From Planctomycetaceae bacterium (GTDB lineage Bacteria > Planctomycetota > Planctomycetia > Pirellulales > Pirellulaceae), in NCBI GenBank assembly GCA_005778405.1, contig SXOA01000115.1:1-46128 (forward strand): a stretch of 46,128 nucleotides of DNA. Reading direction: 5' to 3'. The notes below the pieces were generated by a model. That model ran no database searches, had not been told where the DNA came from, and saw nothing but the letters and a program-made list of their open reading frames with translations. The translations under genes were made by a program, and so were the position numbers. Below are positions 24,957 through 32,527 of the stretch, one piece after another (the first letter of the stretch is position 1; each line of letters opens with the position of its first letter).

Positions 24957-27272
24957 ATGACTCCAAAACACTCCTTCTGTCTCGTTCTTTCCCTTCTAGT
25001 CCTCGCCGGAGTCGCGTCCTCTGCGGATAAGGTCCTCGCAGGCAAGAGAGAATCGCCGTTCAATCTCGAAAGACGCGAGCTCTGGACGTCGAACAACATC
25101 CACGGCACGCCGGAACCGCCAGATCCGTTCACCACACAGGATGCTTTCCCGAAGCTCAAGTTCTTTGAGCCCCTTTCGGCCGGCCTGGTGCCGGGGACGA
25201 AACGGATGGGGATCGCGACGCGGCCGGGAAAAATCTACACGTTTGAATTGCGGCCGGATGTCGACTCGTCCGAGTTGCTCGTCGATGTCGGGAAGACGAC
25301 TTATGGCGTGGTGTTCCATCCACGATTCGCCGAGAACGGCTACTTCTATGTGATGTACATCCTGGAGCCCGGCAAGACCGAAGAAAAGGGAAGCCGCGTG
25401 TCGCGGTTCAAGGCGACGGGCAATCCGCCAGTCGCCGACCCCAAGAGCGAAACGATCATCCTCGAGTGGCCCTCTGGCGGACACAACGGCGGGTGCTTGC
25501 GGTTCGGGCCGGATGGGTATTTGTATCTGGCGACCGGTGACGGCAGCGGGATCGCCGATTGGAATATCACCGGCCAGGACATCAGCGATCTGCTCGGCTC
25601 TATCCTGCGGATCGACGTCGATCACGCCGACCCGGGCAAGCAGTACGCCATCCCCAAGGACAATCCGTTCATCGGCCAGGAAAACGCCCGCGGCGAAATC
25701 TGGTCCTTCGGCCATCGCCAGGTCTGGAAGTTCAGCTTCGACGGCCGGAAGCGGCTCTGGGCGGGGGAAGTCGGCCAGGATTTGTGGGAGATGGTTTACC
25801 TCATCAAACGAGGCGGCAACTATGGCTGGAGCGTGATGGAAGGAAAACACTCCTTCCGCCCCGAACGGAAGAAAGGCCCCGGCGAATTCGTCCCGCCAAT
25901 CGTGGAGCACCCGCATAGCGACTTTCGCTCGATCACCGGCGGCTATGTCTGGACTTCACCGCGGCTGCCAGCACTGAAGAACAATTACATCTACGGCGAC
26001 TACGACACCGGCCGGCTCTGGTCGCTGCTGTACGAAGAGGGCGAGGTCGTCGTCAGTCGCCAACTTGCCGATACGCAAATCCGCATCGTCGAATTCGCCC
26101 AGGACAACGCGGGCGAAGTCTATCTCGTCGATTTTGCCGGCGGCGGCCTCCACAAGATCGTCCCCGCTCCGCCGCAGGTCGCAACTAAGCCATTCCCCAA
26201 AAAGCTCAGCGAAACGGGACTCTTCGCCTCGACGAAGGACAACACGCCGGCCAAGGGGCTGATTCCTTACTCCGTCAACGCCCCGCTTTGGTCCGACGGA
26301 GCGGAGAAGGAGAGGTTCATCGCCCTCCCCGGCGATTCGCAGATTGAACTGGACGACGTCGTCTATCCCCACGGGCCGACCTACCCCGATCTCGGCTGGC
26401 GGTTCCCGGATGGAACAGTCCTCGTCAAGACGTTCGCGATGGAGATGGAGAAGGGAAAGCCGGAATCGACCCGCCGGCTGGAGACCCGCATCCTGCAATA
26501 CCGCAAAATGCCCGGCAACGACGACGAATACGGGGCCCAGTATTGGTTCGGCTACACCTACCTCTGGAACGACGACCAGACCGACGCCGAACTCGCCCCC
26601 GCCGAAGGAGCCGACCGCAAGCTGACGATCCTGGACCCAAAGGCACCCGGTGGCAAGCGCGAGCAAACCTGGCACTTCCCCAGCCGAGCCGAATGCACCC
26701 TCTGCCACACGATGGCAGCGAAGTACGTCCTCGGCATCACGACGCTGCAAATGAACAAAGACCACGAGTACGGCGGTACGCGCGCCAACCAACTCGCCAC
26801 CTTCGAAAAACTCGGCATCTTCAAAGACAAACTCCCGAAACCCTCCGCCGAACTCCCCCGCCTCGCCGACTACCACGACCCCAAGCAGGACCTCCACCTC
26901 CGCGCCCGCTCCTACCTCCACGCCAACTGCGCCCACTGCCATCGGATGTGGGGGGGCGGCAACGCCGAATTCGAGCTCCACGCCACCATCCCCCTCACTG
27001 ACACCAAAGCCGTCGACACCCGCCCCGGCCAAGGTCTCTTCAACCTCAAAGACCCCCGCATCATCACCCCCGGCGACCCGGCCCGCTCCATGATCCTCCA
27101 TCGCATGGAGCTCACCACGTTAGGCCGCATGCCGCATGTGGCGAGCAAGGTCGTGGATGAAGAGGGAGTGAAAATCGTCCGTGAATGGCTGACGAAGCTC
27201 AAGGACGAGGATCTGCTGAAGAAGCCGGGGGCGATTAATCCGCGGGTGGTGGTGGAGGAGAAAGCCAAATAA
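24957..27272 (+). CDS. PQQ-type sugar dehydrogenase fused to a diheme cytochrome c domain
   Basis: A 771-residue exported protein. After a signal peptide, residues about 50-410 form a six-bladed beta-propeller of the soluble glucose/sorbosone dehydrogenase type (GVVFHPRFAENGYFYVMYI, SGGHNGGCLRFGPDGYLYLA, VGQDLWEMVYLI). The C-terminal half carries two haem c motifs, CTLCH and CAHCH, separated by about 80 residues. It likely oxidises sugar or sugar alcohol substrates in the periplasm with PQQ and passes electrons through its own haems to the respiratory chain. ATG at 24957 is chosen because the signal peptide starts there; upstream residues come from a leader region. It is flanked by two palindromic repeats and divergent ThuA genes. 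Confidence 0.88.
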   Translation: MTPKHSFCLVLSLLVLAGVASSADKVLAGKRESPFNLERRELWTSNNIHGTPEPPDPFTTQDAFPKLKFFEPLSAGLVPGTKRMGIATRPGKIYTFELRPDVDSSELLVDVGKTTYGVVFHPRFAENGYFYVMYILEPGKTEEKGSRVSRFKATGNPPVADPKSETIILEWPSGGHNGGCLRFGPDGYLYLATGDGSGIADWNITGQDISDLLGSILRIDVDHADPGKQYAIPKDNPFIGQENARGEIWSFGHRQVWKFSFDGRKRLWAGEVGQDLWEMVYLIKRGGNYGWSVMEGKHSFRPERKKGPGEFVPPIVEHPHSDFRSITGGYVWTSPRLPALKNNYIYGDYDTGRLWSLLYEEGEVVVSRQLADTQIRIVEFAQDNAGEVYLVDFAGGGLHKIVPAPPQVATKPFPKKLSETGLFASTKDNTPAKGLIPYSVNAPLWSDGAEKERFIALPGDSQIELDDVVYPHGPTYPDLGWRFPDGTVLVKTFAMEMEKGKPESTRRLETRILQYRKMPGNDDEYGAQYWFGYTYLWNDDQTDAELAPAEGADRKLTILDPKAPGGKREQTWHFPSRAECTLCHTMAAKYVLGITTLQMNKDHEYGGTRANQLATFEKLGIFKDKLPKPSAELPRLADYHDPKQDLHLRARSYLHANCAHCHRMWGGGNAEFELHATIPLTDTKAVDTRPGQGLFNLKDPRIITPGDPARSMILHRMELTTLGRMPHVASKVVDEEGVKIVREWLTKLKDEDLLKKPGAINPRVVVEEKAK

Positions 27273-27284
27273 CCAAGATGTTTG

Positions 27285-27372
27285 GAACAGAAGGAAACTA
27301 AGGCATCGAAGGGAAGCAAAAAGTACTCTGCAAACAATTTCTGCACTTCGTTTCCTTCGTTCGCTTCTGTTC
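27285..27372. repeat. Palindromic GAACAGAAGG element, copy 2
   Basis: Begins GAACAGAAGGAAACTAAGG and ends TTTCCTTCGTTCGCTTCTGTTC, the same inverted-repeat design as the copy at 24770-24856. Its plus strand can be read as a false N-terminal extension of the next gene. Confidence 0.75.
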
Positions 27373-27464
27373 CCACCTCTTACGCGGGATATGCGGATGC
27401 TATGCTGTTGGTCCCGCTGTTACATTTGAAATCTGCAATCCTCAATCTGCAATCGAGGTTTCCC

Positions 27465-28337
27465 ATGAATCGTCGCTGGTGGCTCCGCCTGGCCTCACTT
27501 GCTTTCGGATTTTCCGTCACCTGGTCCGCTTCGAATGCCGCCGAGCTTGAAAAGGTGAAGCCGCGAGAGGGGGGATATCGGATTTTGATGCTGACGCAGA
27601 GTGCTGGATTCAAGCACGGGAGCGTGACGCGGAAGGACGCGAAGCTTTCGCCGGCGGAGCAGGTGGTGACGGAGATGGGAATCCGCAGCAACTTGTTCCG
27701 CGTGGACTGCACGCAGGACGCGAAGAAGGATTTCACCAAGGAGAACCTGCAGAACTACGACATCGTCTGGTTTTACACCACAGGCGACCTGCCGATTGAG
27801 AAGGACAACCTGGAGTACTTTTTCAACGACTGGCTGAAGAAAAAGGGGCACGGATTCATCGGCGCTCACTCGGCGGCGGACACCTTTCACAACTATAAGC
27901 CGTACTGGGACATGATCGGCGGCACGTTCGACGGCCACCCTTGGAACAGCAATGAGAAAGTGACCATCACCGTCCACGACACCAAACACCCCGCCAGCAA
28001 GCCGTGGGGGGAGGAGTTCGAAATCCAGGACGAGATTTACCAGTTCAAGAACTGGCAGCCAGAGAAGGTGCGGGTGCTGATGAGCCTGAACATGGCCAAG
28101 ACCAAGCTCAAGCAGCCACGGCACGTGCCGATCCTGTGGGTGAAGAACTATGGCGACGGGAAGGCCCTGCACATGAGCCTGGGGCACAACGAGAGCGTCT
28201 GGGAGAACATGACCTACCAGGAGTCGATGCTCGGCGGCATCAAGTGGATTCTCAATCTGGAATCCGGGGACGCGACGCCGAACCCGGAGTTGTCGGCGGA
28301 GCAGGAGAAGAAGGCGAAAGCGGATTCGGGGAAATAG
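27465..28337 (+). CDS. Exported ThuA-domain protein
   Basis: A 290-residue protein with a signal peptide (about residues 1-25). The ThuA domain contains YRILMLTQSAGFKHGSVTRK, NYDIVWFYTTGDLPIEKDN, GFIGAHSAADTFHNYKPYWD, HDTKHPASKPWG and GKALHMSLGHNES, a form common in planctomycete genomes. The longer frame starting at 27282 is rejected, because its first 61 codons are repeat element plus a short AATCTGCAATC repeat stretch (27430-27454). ATG at 27465 has GAGG seven to ten bases upstream. It follows the sugar dehydrogenase in the same direction and may be co-expressed with it. Likely role in breakdown of oxidised sugars. Confidence 0.9.
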   Translation: MNRRWWLRLASLAFGFSVTWSASNAAELEKVKPREGGYRILMLTQSAGFKHGSVTRKDAKLSPAEQVVTEMGIRSNLFRVDCTQDAKKDFTKENLQNYDIVWFYTTGDLPIEKDNLEYFFNDWLKKKGHGFIGAHSAADTFHNYKPYWDMIGGTFDGHPWNSNEKVTITVHDTKHPASKPWGEEFEIQDEIYQFKNWQPEKVRVLMSLNMAKTKLKQPRHVPILWVKNYGDGKALHMSLGHNESVWENMTYQESMLGGIKWILNLESGDATPNPELSAEQEKKAKADSGK

Positions 28338-28400
28338 GAAGCCCGAAATTCGAATGACGAATTCCAAATGGCGAATTGGGAATTCCCAAATAGTCTTACT

Positions 28401-29111
28401 TTACGCCGCCCGCCTCATCGCGCGGCTGGCAACTGCTGCGTTCCGCTGAACATCCAGCAGCGTCAGGCGGCGATAGCTGGTTTTGCCCGTCTTTGGGTCT
28501 CCATCTTCCTGAAAGATCAGAGAACCGGTGTGGAGCATGCGGGGCATGTAGGTCCAGGCACGCTGCAGCGAATCACGGTCCTGATCGGCGGAGATAATCA
28601 GCAGGTCCGTGCCGGCAAGTCCATTGGCCGCCCGGACCAGGGCATTGTAGGGATCACCGGGAACGAGCTTCACCTGCACACCGGGACGGCGGAGGTCGTG
28701 GAAGGCTGCTTTTAGGGAGAGGCCAATCTGATGCTGAGGACGGGCCTCGAACAGGTCGATGCCGATGTACTTGAGCGGCTCCTTGGCGACTTGCCAGGAG
28801 AGAACTTCGAAAATCCGCTGCGTCCGCAGGCCGCCTCCAATCCCAATTTCGACGACGCTATGGATCGATTTTCCCTTGACTGCTTTGTAGAGAAAGCGGT
28901 CGGGTGCGGGCTGGGAAAAGTAAAGTAACCAGGTGCTGCGGATCAAGCTGCCAGCGCTCACGTCGCATTCCTTTGCGGACGAAACAAGTGCCACTGGCCT
29001 AACTTCGACCAGATGGTGCGGCAGAATTGATGCCAGCAGATTCAGACGGCAGGGCTTACGCGGCAGGCGCTTTGGGAACGGGCAATCCGCAGAGGCGGCA
29101 TATTTTGTCAA
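28401..29111 (-). CDS. SAM-dependent methyltransferase-like protein
   Basis: A 236-residue protein with a Rossmann-type motif near residue 87, VVEIGIGGGLRTQRIFEVL, followed by YIGIDLFEARP as motif II, and TDLLIISADQD where a catalytic strand is expected. This is the pattern of class I methyltransferases, but the substrate cannot be told. The N-terminal about 65 residues are basic. The TTG at 29111 overlaps the yqgE stop (TTGA), consistent with coupled translation; GTG or ATG starts further in would delete part of the basic N-terminus. It converges with the ThuA gene, leaving 63 bases of AATTC-rich repeat in between. Confidence 0.65.
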   Translation of the reverse strand: MTKYAASADCPFPKRLPRKPCRLNLLASILPHHLVEVRPVALVSSAKECDVSAGSLIRSTWLLYFSQPAPDRFLYKAVKGKSIHSVVEIGIGGGLRTQRIFEVLSWQVAKEPLKYIGIDLFEARPQHQIGLSLKAAFHDLRRPGVQVKLVPGDPYNALVRAANGLAGTDLLIISADQDRDSLQRAWTYMPRMLHTGSLIFQEDGDPKTGKTSYRRLTLLDVQRNAAVASRAMRRAA

Positions 29112-29659
29112 TTCAGAGTCGGATCATTCGGAACATGTTTGGACTTGAGTGTCGGGGCCAAAATATCCTTCGCCACGTTATGCATCACCCGCTCCCACAG
29201 GTCGTCCTGATCGTGAAAGACGAGCTCCGCGGTGGCCGGAGCCACCAGCCAGCCTCCGGCTTCCAGTTCTCCCTCCAGTTGGCCCGCTCCCCAGCCGGAA
29301 TAGCCCGAAAAGAGGCGGACGGGAGCACTTTCAGCAGCGACGACTTCCCTGAGTTGATCTTTGTGGGCGGAAAGATAGACGCCGCTGAGAACCTCCGTCT
29401 CCGCCGCGGATTCCAGGCCATGAATGGCCATTAGCGGGCCTTGCACCGGCCCCCCCAGATAGATTGGATCCTGGCGGTCACTGGCCATGTCCGACACCAG
29501 CTTCCAGATTTCGGCCACGGTATTTCCCGTGGGGCGGTTCAGAACGAGACCGAACGCACCGTCGTCATCATGCTTGACCATGAGCACGACGCTGCGGTTA
29601 AAGTTGCCGTCCCCTAGATGGGGCGAAGCAATCAGAAAGTTGCCTTGAAGAGATGCCAT
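29108..29659 (-). CDS. YqgE/AlgH family protein
   Basis: A 183-residue protein of the UPF0301 (DUF179, YqgE/AlgH) family, of unknown biochemical function. Recognisable are the N-terminal QGNFLIASPHLGDGNFNRSV, FGLVLNRPTGNTVAEIW, YLGGPVQGPL and LFSGYSGWGAGQLEGELEAG, all canonical. The start at 29659 matches the usual family N-terminus; upstream extension is non-homologous. The stop overlaps the next gene start, so the two are likely translated together. It sits 136 bases after the cytochrome gene, with a separate promoter possible. Confidence 0.95.
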   Translation of the reverse strand: MASLQGNFLIASPHLGDGNFNRSVVLMVKHDDDGAFGLVLNRPTGNTVAEIWKLVSDMASDRQDPIYLGGPVQGPLMAIHGLESAAETEVLSGVYLSAHKDQLREVVAAESAPVRLFSGYSGWGAGQLEGELEAGGWLVAPATAELVFHDQDDLWERVMHNVAKDILAPTLKSKHVPNDPTLN

Positions 29660-29795
29660 GGCCGAAAGCCCAGGAAGAGATGCGGCAGCGTTCCTACATT
29701 GTAGGAAGAGAATGCGTGCCAATGCAAATCCGGAAGGACACGTCCTGGGTGTCCTGGCGAAAGATGATGAACCCAATTGCGATGGAGTGGAAGTC

Positions 29796-31082
29796 CTAAC
29801 TCCGAAACTCAGGCAGAGTCTCGGAGAGGATCTCTTGAATTGCCTGGCGGTCCCCTGCCGAGAGGTGCTTGAACTTGTCTCCCTTGTCATGGCCGGCCAG
29901 AACTTCCCGCATGCGGCGGAAGACGTATTCTTTTGCCTCTTGGGGCAACGCGCCGAAGCTGGGGGAATAGACGAGATAGCTGCACGGATACTGGAACATC
30001 CGCCGGGTCAGATCGAGATCGCGGAGCGAACGTCCTTTCTTGTCGCGTGGACCTGGCTGCTGAAACTCTGCCGCGAAGTTACTGGTTCCTTCAATCTTGT
30101 GAGTGAGCAGCGCTTCGTCGGAAAAGAACAGATATTCCACCAGCGGCTCACAGGAACTCTTGATGCGACTCGTGGTGCTGTCCCAGTGCTCCTTGGCCGG
30201 CTTGCCAAGTTCGCGGTTGAGGGTCTGTTCGTAATGCAGCGCTTGCCGAGTGGCGAAATTGGCCTGCGTGATGTAGTTGTGGGCATCCGCCTGATGCTCC
30301 AGAACCATGAGCGCCACGATGTCGCTGTGCGGCGTCAGATACTCGCTGGTATCAAAGCGATGGGAAAGATCCGTGACATTTTGCCCAGCGGCGTTGTCCA
30401 CTTGCTCCGGTTCCCTTTTGTCGCGCACGACGAGATTGCCCAGGTGCTTTTGAGGACCGTGCGTTCCGGTCACGTACCACCCTCCCCAGCGCCGTTCCAG
30501 CGGACTGGTATGGTCGATACGGTAGGTTCCCGATGAGAGAATCGGAAAGCCTCCCGCATCGCTGTATACAGAACGAACCACAAATCCCGGAACACTTTTC
30601 GTCGACGAGGAACCGTGGCAGATCAGACAGTTGTCCGCCTGCCTGGTGATCCGCGGCGCTCGATGGTCCGTTTGATCGAGCGTATAGAAAATGGCTCCGA
30701 GGTCTTGATCCATCGCGGAAATCTCCAGCACGTCCCCCTCGTGGCAAAAGCCAATGTAGGTGTCGTCGCTGAAGTACAAGGCCCGCGGCGTCGGGGGCGA
30801 GATTCTCTGCCGCTGCAAGCTGGTCTTCGAAAACACGAGTGTCTGCGACGACTGCGAGACATGGAGTTCAGCCAGCAAGGACCGCAGATACCCGAAGCCG
30901 ACTTCATGCTTCAAGGTCTTCTTTCCGGACTGAAGTTCCGCCGCCAAGCGCGTAACCCGATTGTCGCCGGAACGTTTGCTGTACTCGATTGGCTCGCGCT
31001 CGAACTCCTGGGCTGGGAGCGATCCGAGCGCCGCTAGCGAGCAAGTCAGGACCAGAAATTGCATCAGCTTTTTCGTATTCAT
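29796..31082 (-). CDS. Exported monohaem cytochrome c protein
   Basis: A 428-residue protein with a signal peptide (cleavage near LPAQ, about residue 24) and one haem motif, CLICHGSS, near residue 152. The following VPGFVVRSVYSDAGGFPILS and the C-terminal half (helical, DDEAL-type acidic patches) are not a known domain. It should be periplasmic. The ATG at 31082 is preferred because GGAG is correctly spaced at seven bases; an ATG at 31088 would leave one base. It begins 25 bases after the protoglobin stop, so the two form an operon under the control region near 31705-31842. It may take electrons from, or donate to, a gas-linked redox process. Confidence 0.8.
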   Translation of the reverse strand: MNTKKLMQFLVLTCSLAALGSLPAQEFEREPIEYSKRSGDNRVTRLAAELQSGKKTLKHEVGFGYLRSLLAELHVSQSSQTLVFSKTSLQRQRISPPTPRALYFSDDTYIGFCHEGDVLEISAMDQDLGAIFYTLDQTDHRAPRITRQADNCLICHGSSSTKSVPGFVVRSVYSDAGGFPILSSGTYRIDHTSPLERRWGGWYVTGTHGPQKHLGNLVVRDKREPEQVDNAAGQNVTDLSHRFDTSEYLTPHSDIVALMVLEHQADAHNYITQANFATRQALHYEQTLNRELGKPAKEHWDSTTSRIKSSCEPLVEYLFFSDEALLTHKIEGTSNFAAEFQQPGPRDKKGRSLRDLDLTRRMFQYPCSYLVYSPSFGALPQEAKEYVFRRMREVLAGHDKGDKFKHLSAGDRQAIQEILSETLPEFRS

Positions 31083-31107
31083 GGTCATGCTCCAATGCGA
31101 TCGAGGC

Positions 31108-31704
31108 CTAATTAGCAACTGCCGGTGTGCGGGCTTGCTGGTAGTGCCGGTTGATGAGGTCGTTTTGCAGCCAGAGGAGCTTGCCGAAGGCCCGCAGGGT
31201 GCGAACTTCCGTTTCGCGGTCGAGGCCCAGTCCCAAAATGGTCGCCGTGATGGCATCCGCGACAAAGCCCATCAGGGCATTCATCTGCACCAGCGGCACA
31301 TCGGGTTCGGGAGAGCCCGCTTTGGGGGTGTGAATTTTTCCGACCATGTCGAGATATTCGATCATCTTGCCGTCATAGGGGCGGGTGACCAGGGATGCCA
31401 GGTAGCGGCCCAGATGCTGCTTGCGAAACTGGATCATTTCATGGTCTTGCGTGAGCGATTGCAAATCCCTCGGAGTCGAACCCTCGTACCCCGATTGCCG
31501 CGGGACAAAGTGCCGCTTGGTGGCATCGTACCCAAAGAGCTTGTCATAGACGGCGTCCACCAGTCCCGGCACCAGCGGGGCAAGGTGAGTGGCGGAAGCG
31601 TGGATCGCCTTGATGTCAGACTCACCAAAACCCATGAATTCGCTTAGATAGCTGACTCGATACTGAACGTCACTCTCCAGGCGGCTTTCGTCAATGTGCT
31701 TCAC
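31108..31704 (-). CDS. Protoglobin
   Basis: A 198-residue haem-binding protoglobin, a globin-fold domain used as an O2, CO or NO sensor or carrier. Family signatures include LSEFMGFGESDIKAIH, VPGLVDAVYDKLFGYD, HFVPRQSGYEG, FRKQHLGRYLASLV and VGKIHTPKAG, with His in the predicted F-helix region. There is no attached output domain. GTG at 31704 is preferred over an ATG at 31746, since AGGGAG lies six bases before it. The gene is divergent from an Rrf2 regulator with paired palindromes between them and followed after 25 bases by a cytochrome c gene. Confidence 0.9.
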   Translation of the reverse strand: MKHIDESRLESDVQYRVSYLSEFMGFGESDIKAIHASATHLAPLVPGLVDAVYDKLFGYDATKRHFVPRQSGYEGSTPRDLQSLTQDHEMIQFRKQHLGRYLASLVTRPYDGKMIEYLDMVGKIHTPKAGSPEPDVPLVQMNALMGFVADAITATILGLGLDRETEVRTLRAFGKLLWLQNDLINRHYQQARTPAVAN

Positions 31705-31755
31705 GATTGGCTCCCTTTGGCAAAAACGGTTGACATCACAGGCCATTTCACTCTA

Positions 31756-31777
31756 AACTGGATAACATCATCCAGTT
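31756..31777. promoter_or_regulatory. Operator-like palindrome 1 (AACTGGAT-N6-ATCCAGTT)
   Basis: Perfect eight-base arms with a six-base centre in the protoglobin/Rrf2 divergent region. A TTGACA at 31730-31735 followed after 18 bases by TAAACT is a possible rrf2 promoter; the palindrome overlaps its start site. Confidence 0.65.
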
Positions 31778-31802
31778 CCAAATAAGTCTATCGGCCGATA
31801 AA

Positions 31803-31818
31803 TGGATGTCAATATCCA
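31803..31818. promoter_or_regulatory. Operator-like palindrome 2 (TGGAT-N6-ATCCA)
   Basis: Same core and spacing as palindrome 1, centred 44 bases away. On the minus strand TTGACA (31812-31807) lies inside it and TAGACT follows after 16 bases, so it covers the -35 box of a possible protoglobin promoter. Confidence 0.6.
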
Positions 31819-31842
31819 ATTTCTGGCAGTCGGAGGGTTTTT

Positions 31843-32295
31843 GTGTTTTCTCAAACTGTGGAATACTCTCTGAGAGCCGTTTGCTATCTGGCCAGCCAGT
31901 CGCCGAAAGCGTGTACGACTGACGAGGTCGCCGGGGCCACCAAGGTGCCGCGAGCCTACCTTTCGAAAGTGCTGCAAAGCCTTGGCCGGGCTGGAGTTGT
32001 GCATTCACAGCGGGGACTGGGAGGCGGCATGACGCTTCACAAGAATCCTAAGGACTTGACCATCCTTGAGGTCGTCAATGCGGTTGAGCCGATTCAGCGC
32101 ATCACGACTTGTCCTTTGGGACTGGCTTCTCACGGCTTTCGACTTTGCCCACTTCACCGCCGGCTCGATAACGCTTTGGCCATGGTGGAAAAGGCGTTTG
32201 GGGGAACAACCTTGGCAGAAGTCCTCAGCGAACCGACCTCGAGTCGCCCACTCTGCGACTTTCCGCAGGTGAACGACAAGGCCTCAGCCCGGTAG
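31843..32295 (+). CDS. Rrf2-family transcriptional regulator
   Basis: A 150-residue winged-helix regulator of the Rrf2 family (relatives sense iron-sulfur status, iron or NO). The N-terminal MFSQTVEYSLRAVCYLASQ and TKVPRAYLSKVLQSLGRAG form the DNA-binding unit; LGGGMTL is the wing. Cys90 and Cys102 with His97 (TTCPLGLASHGFRLCPLH) are in the position where Rrf2 proteins hold a [2Fe-2S] or [4Fe-4S] cluster, but a canonical third Cys in that loop is missing. The GTG at 31843 has GGAGG seven bases upstream. It is divergent from the protoglobin/cytochrome operon, sharing a control region with two similar palindromes, so autoregulation and control of that operon are likely. Confidence 0.9.
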   Translation: MFSQTVEYSLRAVCYLASQSPKACTTDEVAGATKVPRAYLSKVLQSLGRAGVVHSQRGLGGGMTLHKNPKDLTILEVVNAVEPIQRITTCPLGLASHGFRLCPLHRRLDNALAMVEKAFGGTTLAEVLSEPTSSRPLCDFPQVNDKASAR

Positions 32296-32364
32296 CTCAA
32301 GCCGTTTCCGCGACCTGCTGGAGTGCTGTGGCAAGGAATAGCGCAGCCCTTGCCGCAGAAAGAG

Positions 32365-32447
32365 TACCAGAGGGGGGACTTGAACCCCCACGACCTTACG
32401 GTCACAGGATTTTGAATCCAGCGCGTCTGCCATTCCGCCACTCTGGC
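32365..32447 (-). tRNA. tRNA-Leu (anticodon CAA)
   Basis: An 83-base cloverleaf: acceptor GCCAGAG pairs with CTCTGGT (the first pair is G-U), anticodon loop TTCAAAA in stem GGAT/ATCC gives anticodon CAA (codon UUG), T arm GGGGG-TTCAAGT-CCCCC, and a long variable arm with GACC/GGTC as in class II tRNAs. CCA is not encoded. It lies between the Rrf2 gene and the TPR gene, on the minus strand. Confidence 0.95.
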
Positions 32448-32492
32448 TCACACATCTCACCGTCGTTCCTGACAGAGAGGAATCGGCGCTCC

Positions 32493-32509
32493 AAGGTTCG
32501 GAGAACCTT
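32493..32509. terminator. Hairpin AAGGTTC-GGA-GAACCTT between TPR gene and tRNA
   Basis: Perfect seven-base stem with three-base loop, 18 bases past the TPR stop on the minus strand. It may end the TPR transcript before the tRNA, although no clear T run follows. Confidence 0.45.
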
Positions 32510-32527
32510 TGAGGACTCAACTTTACG

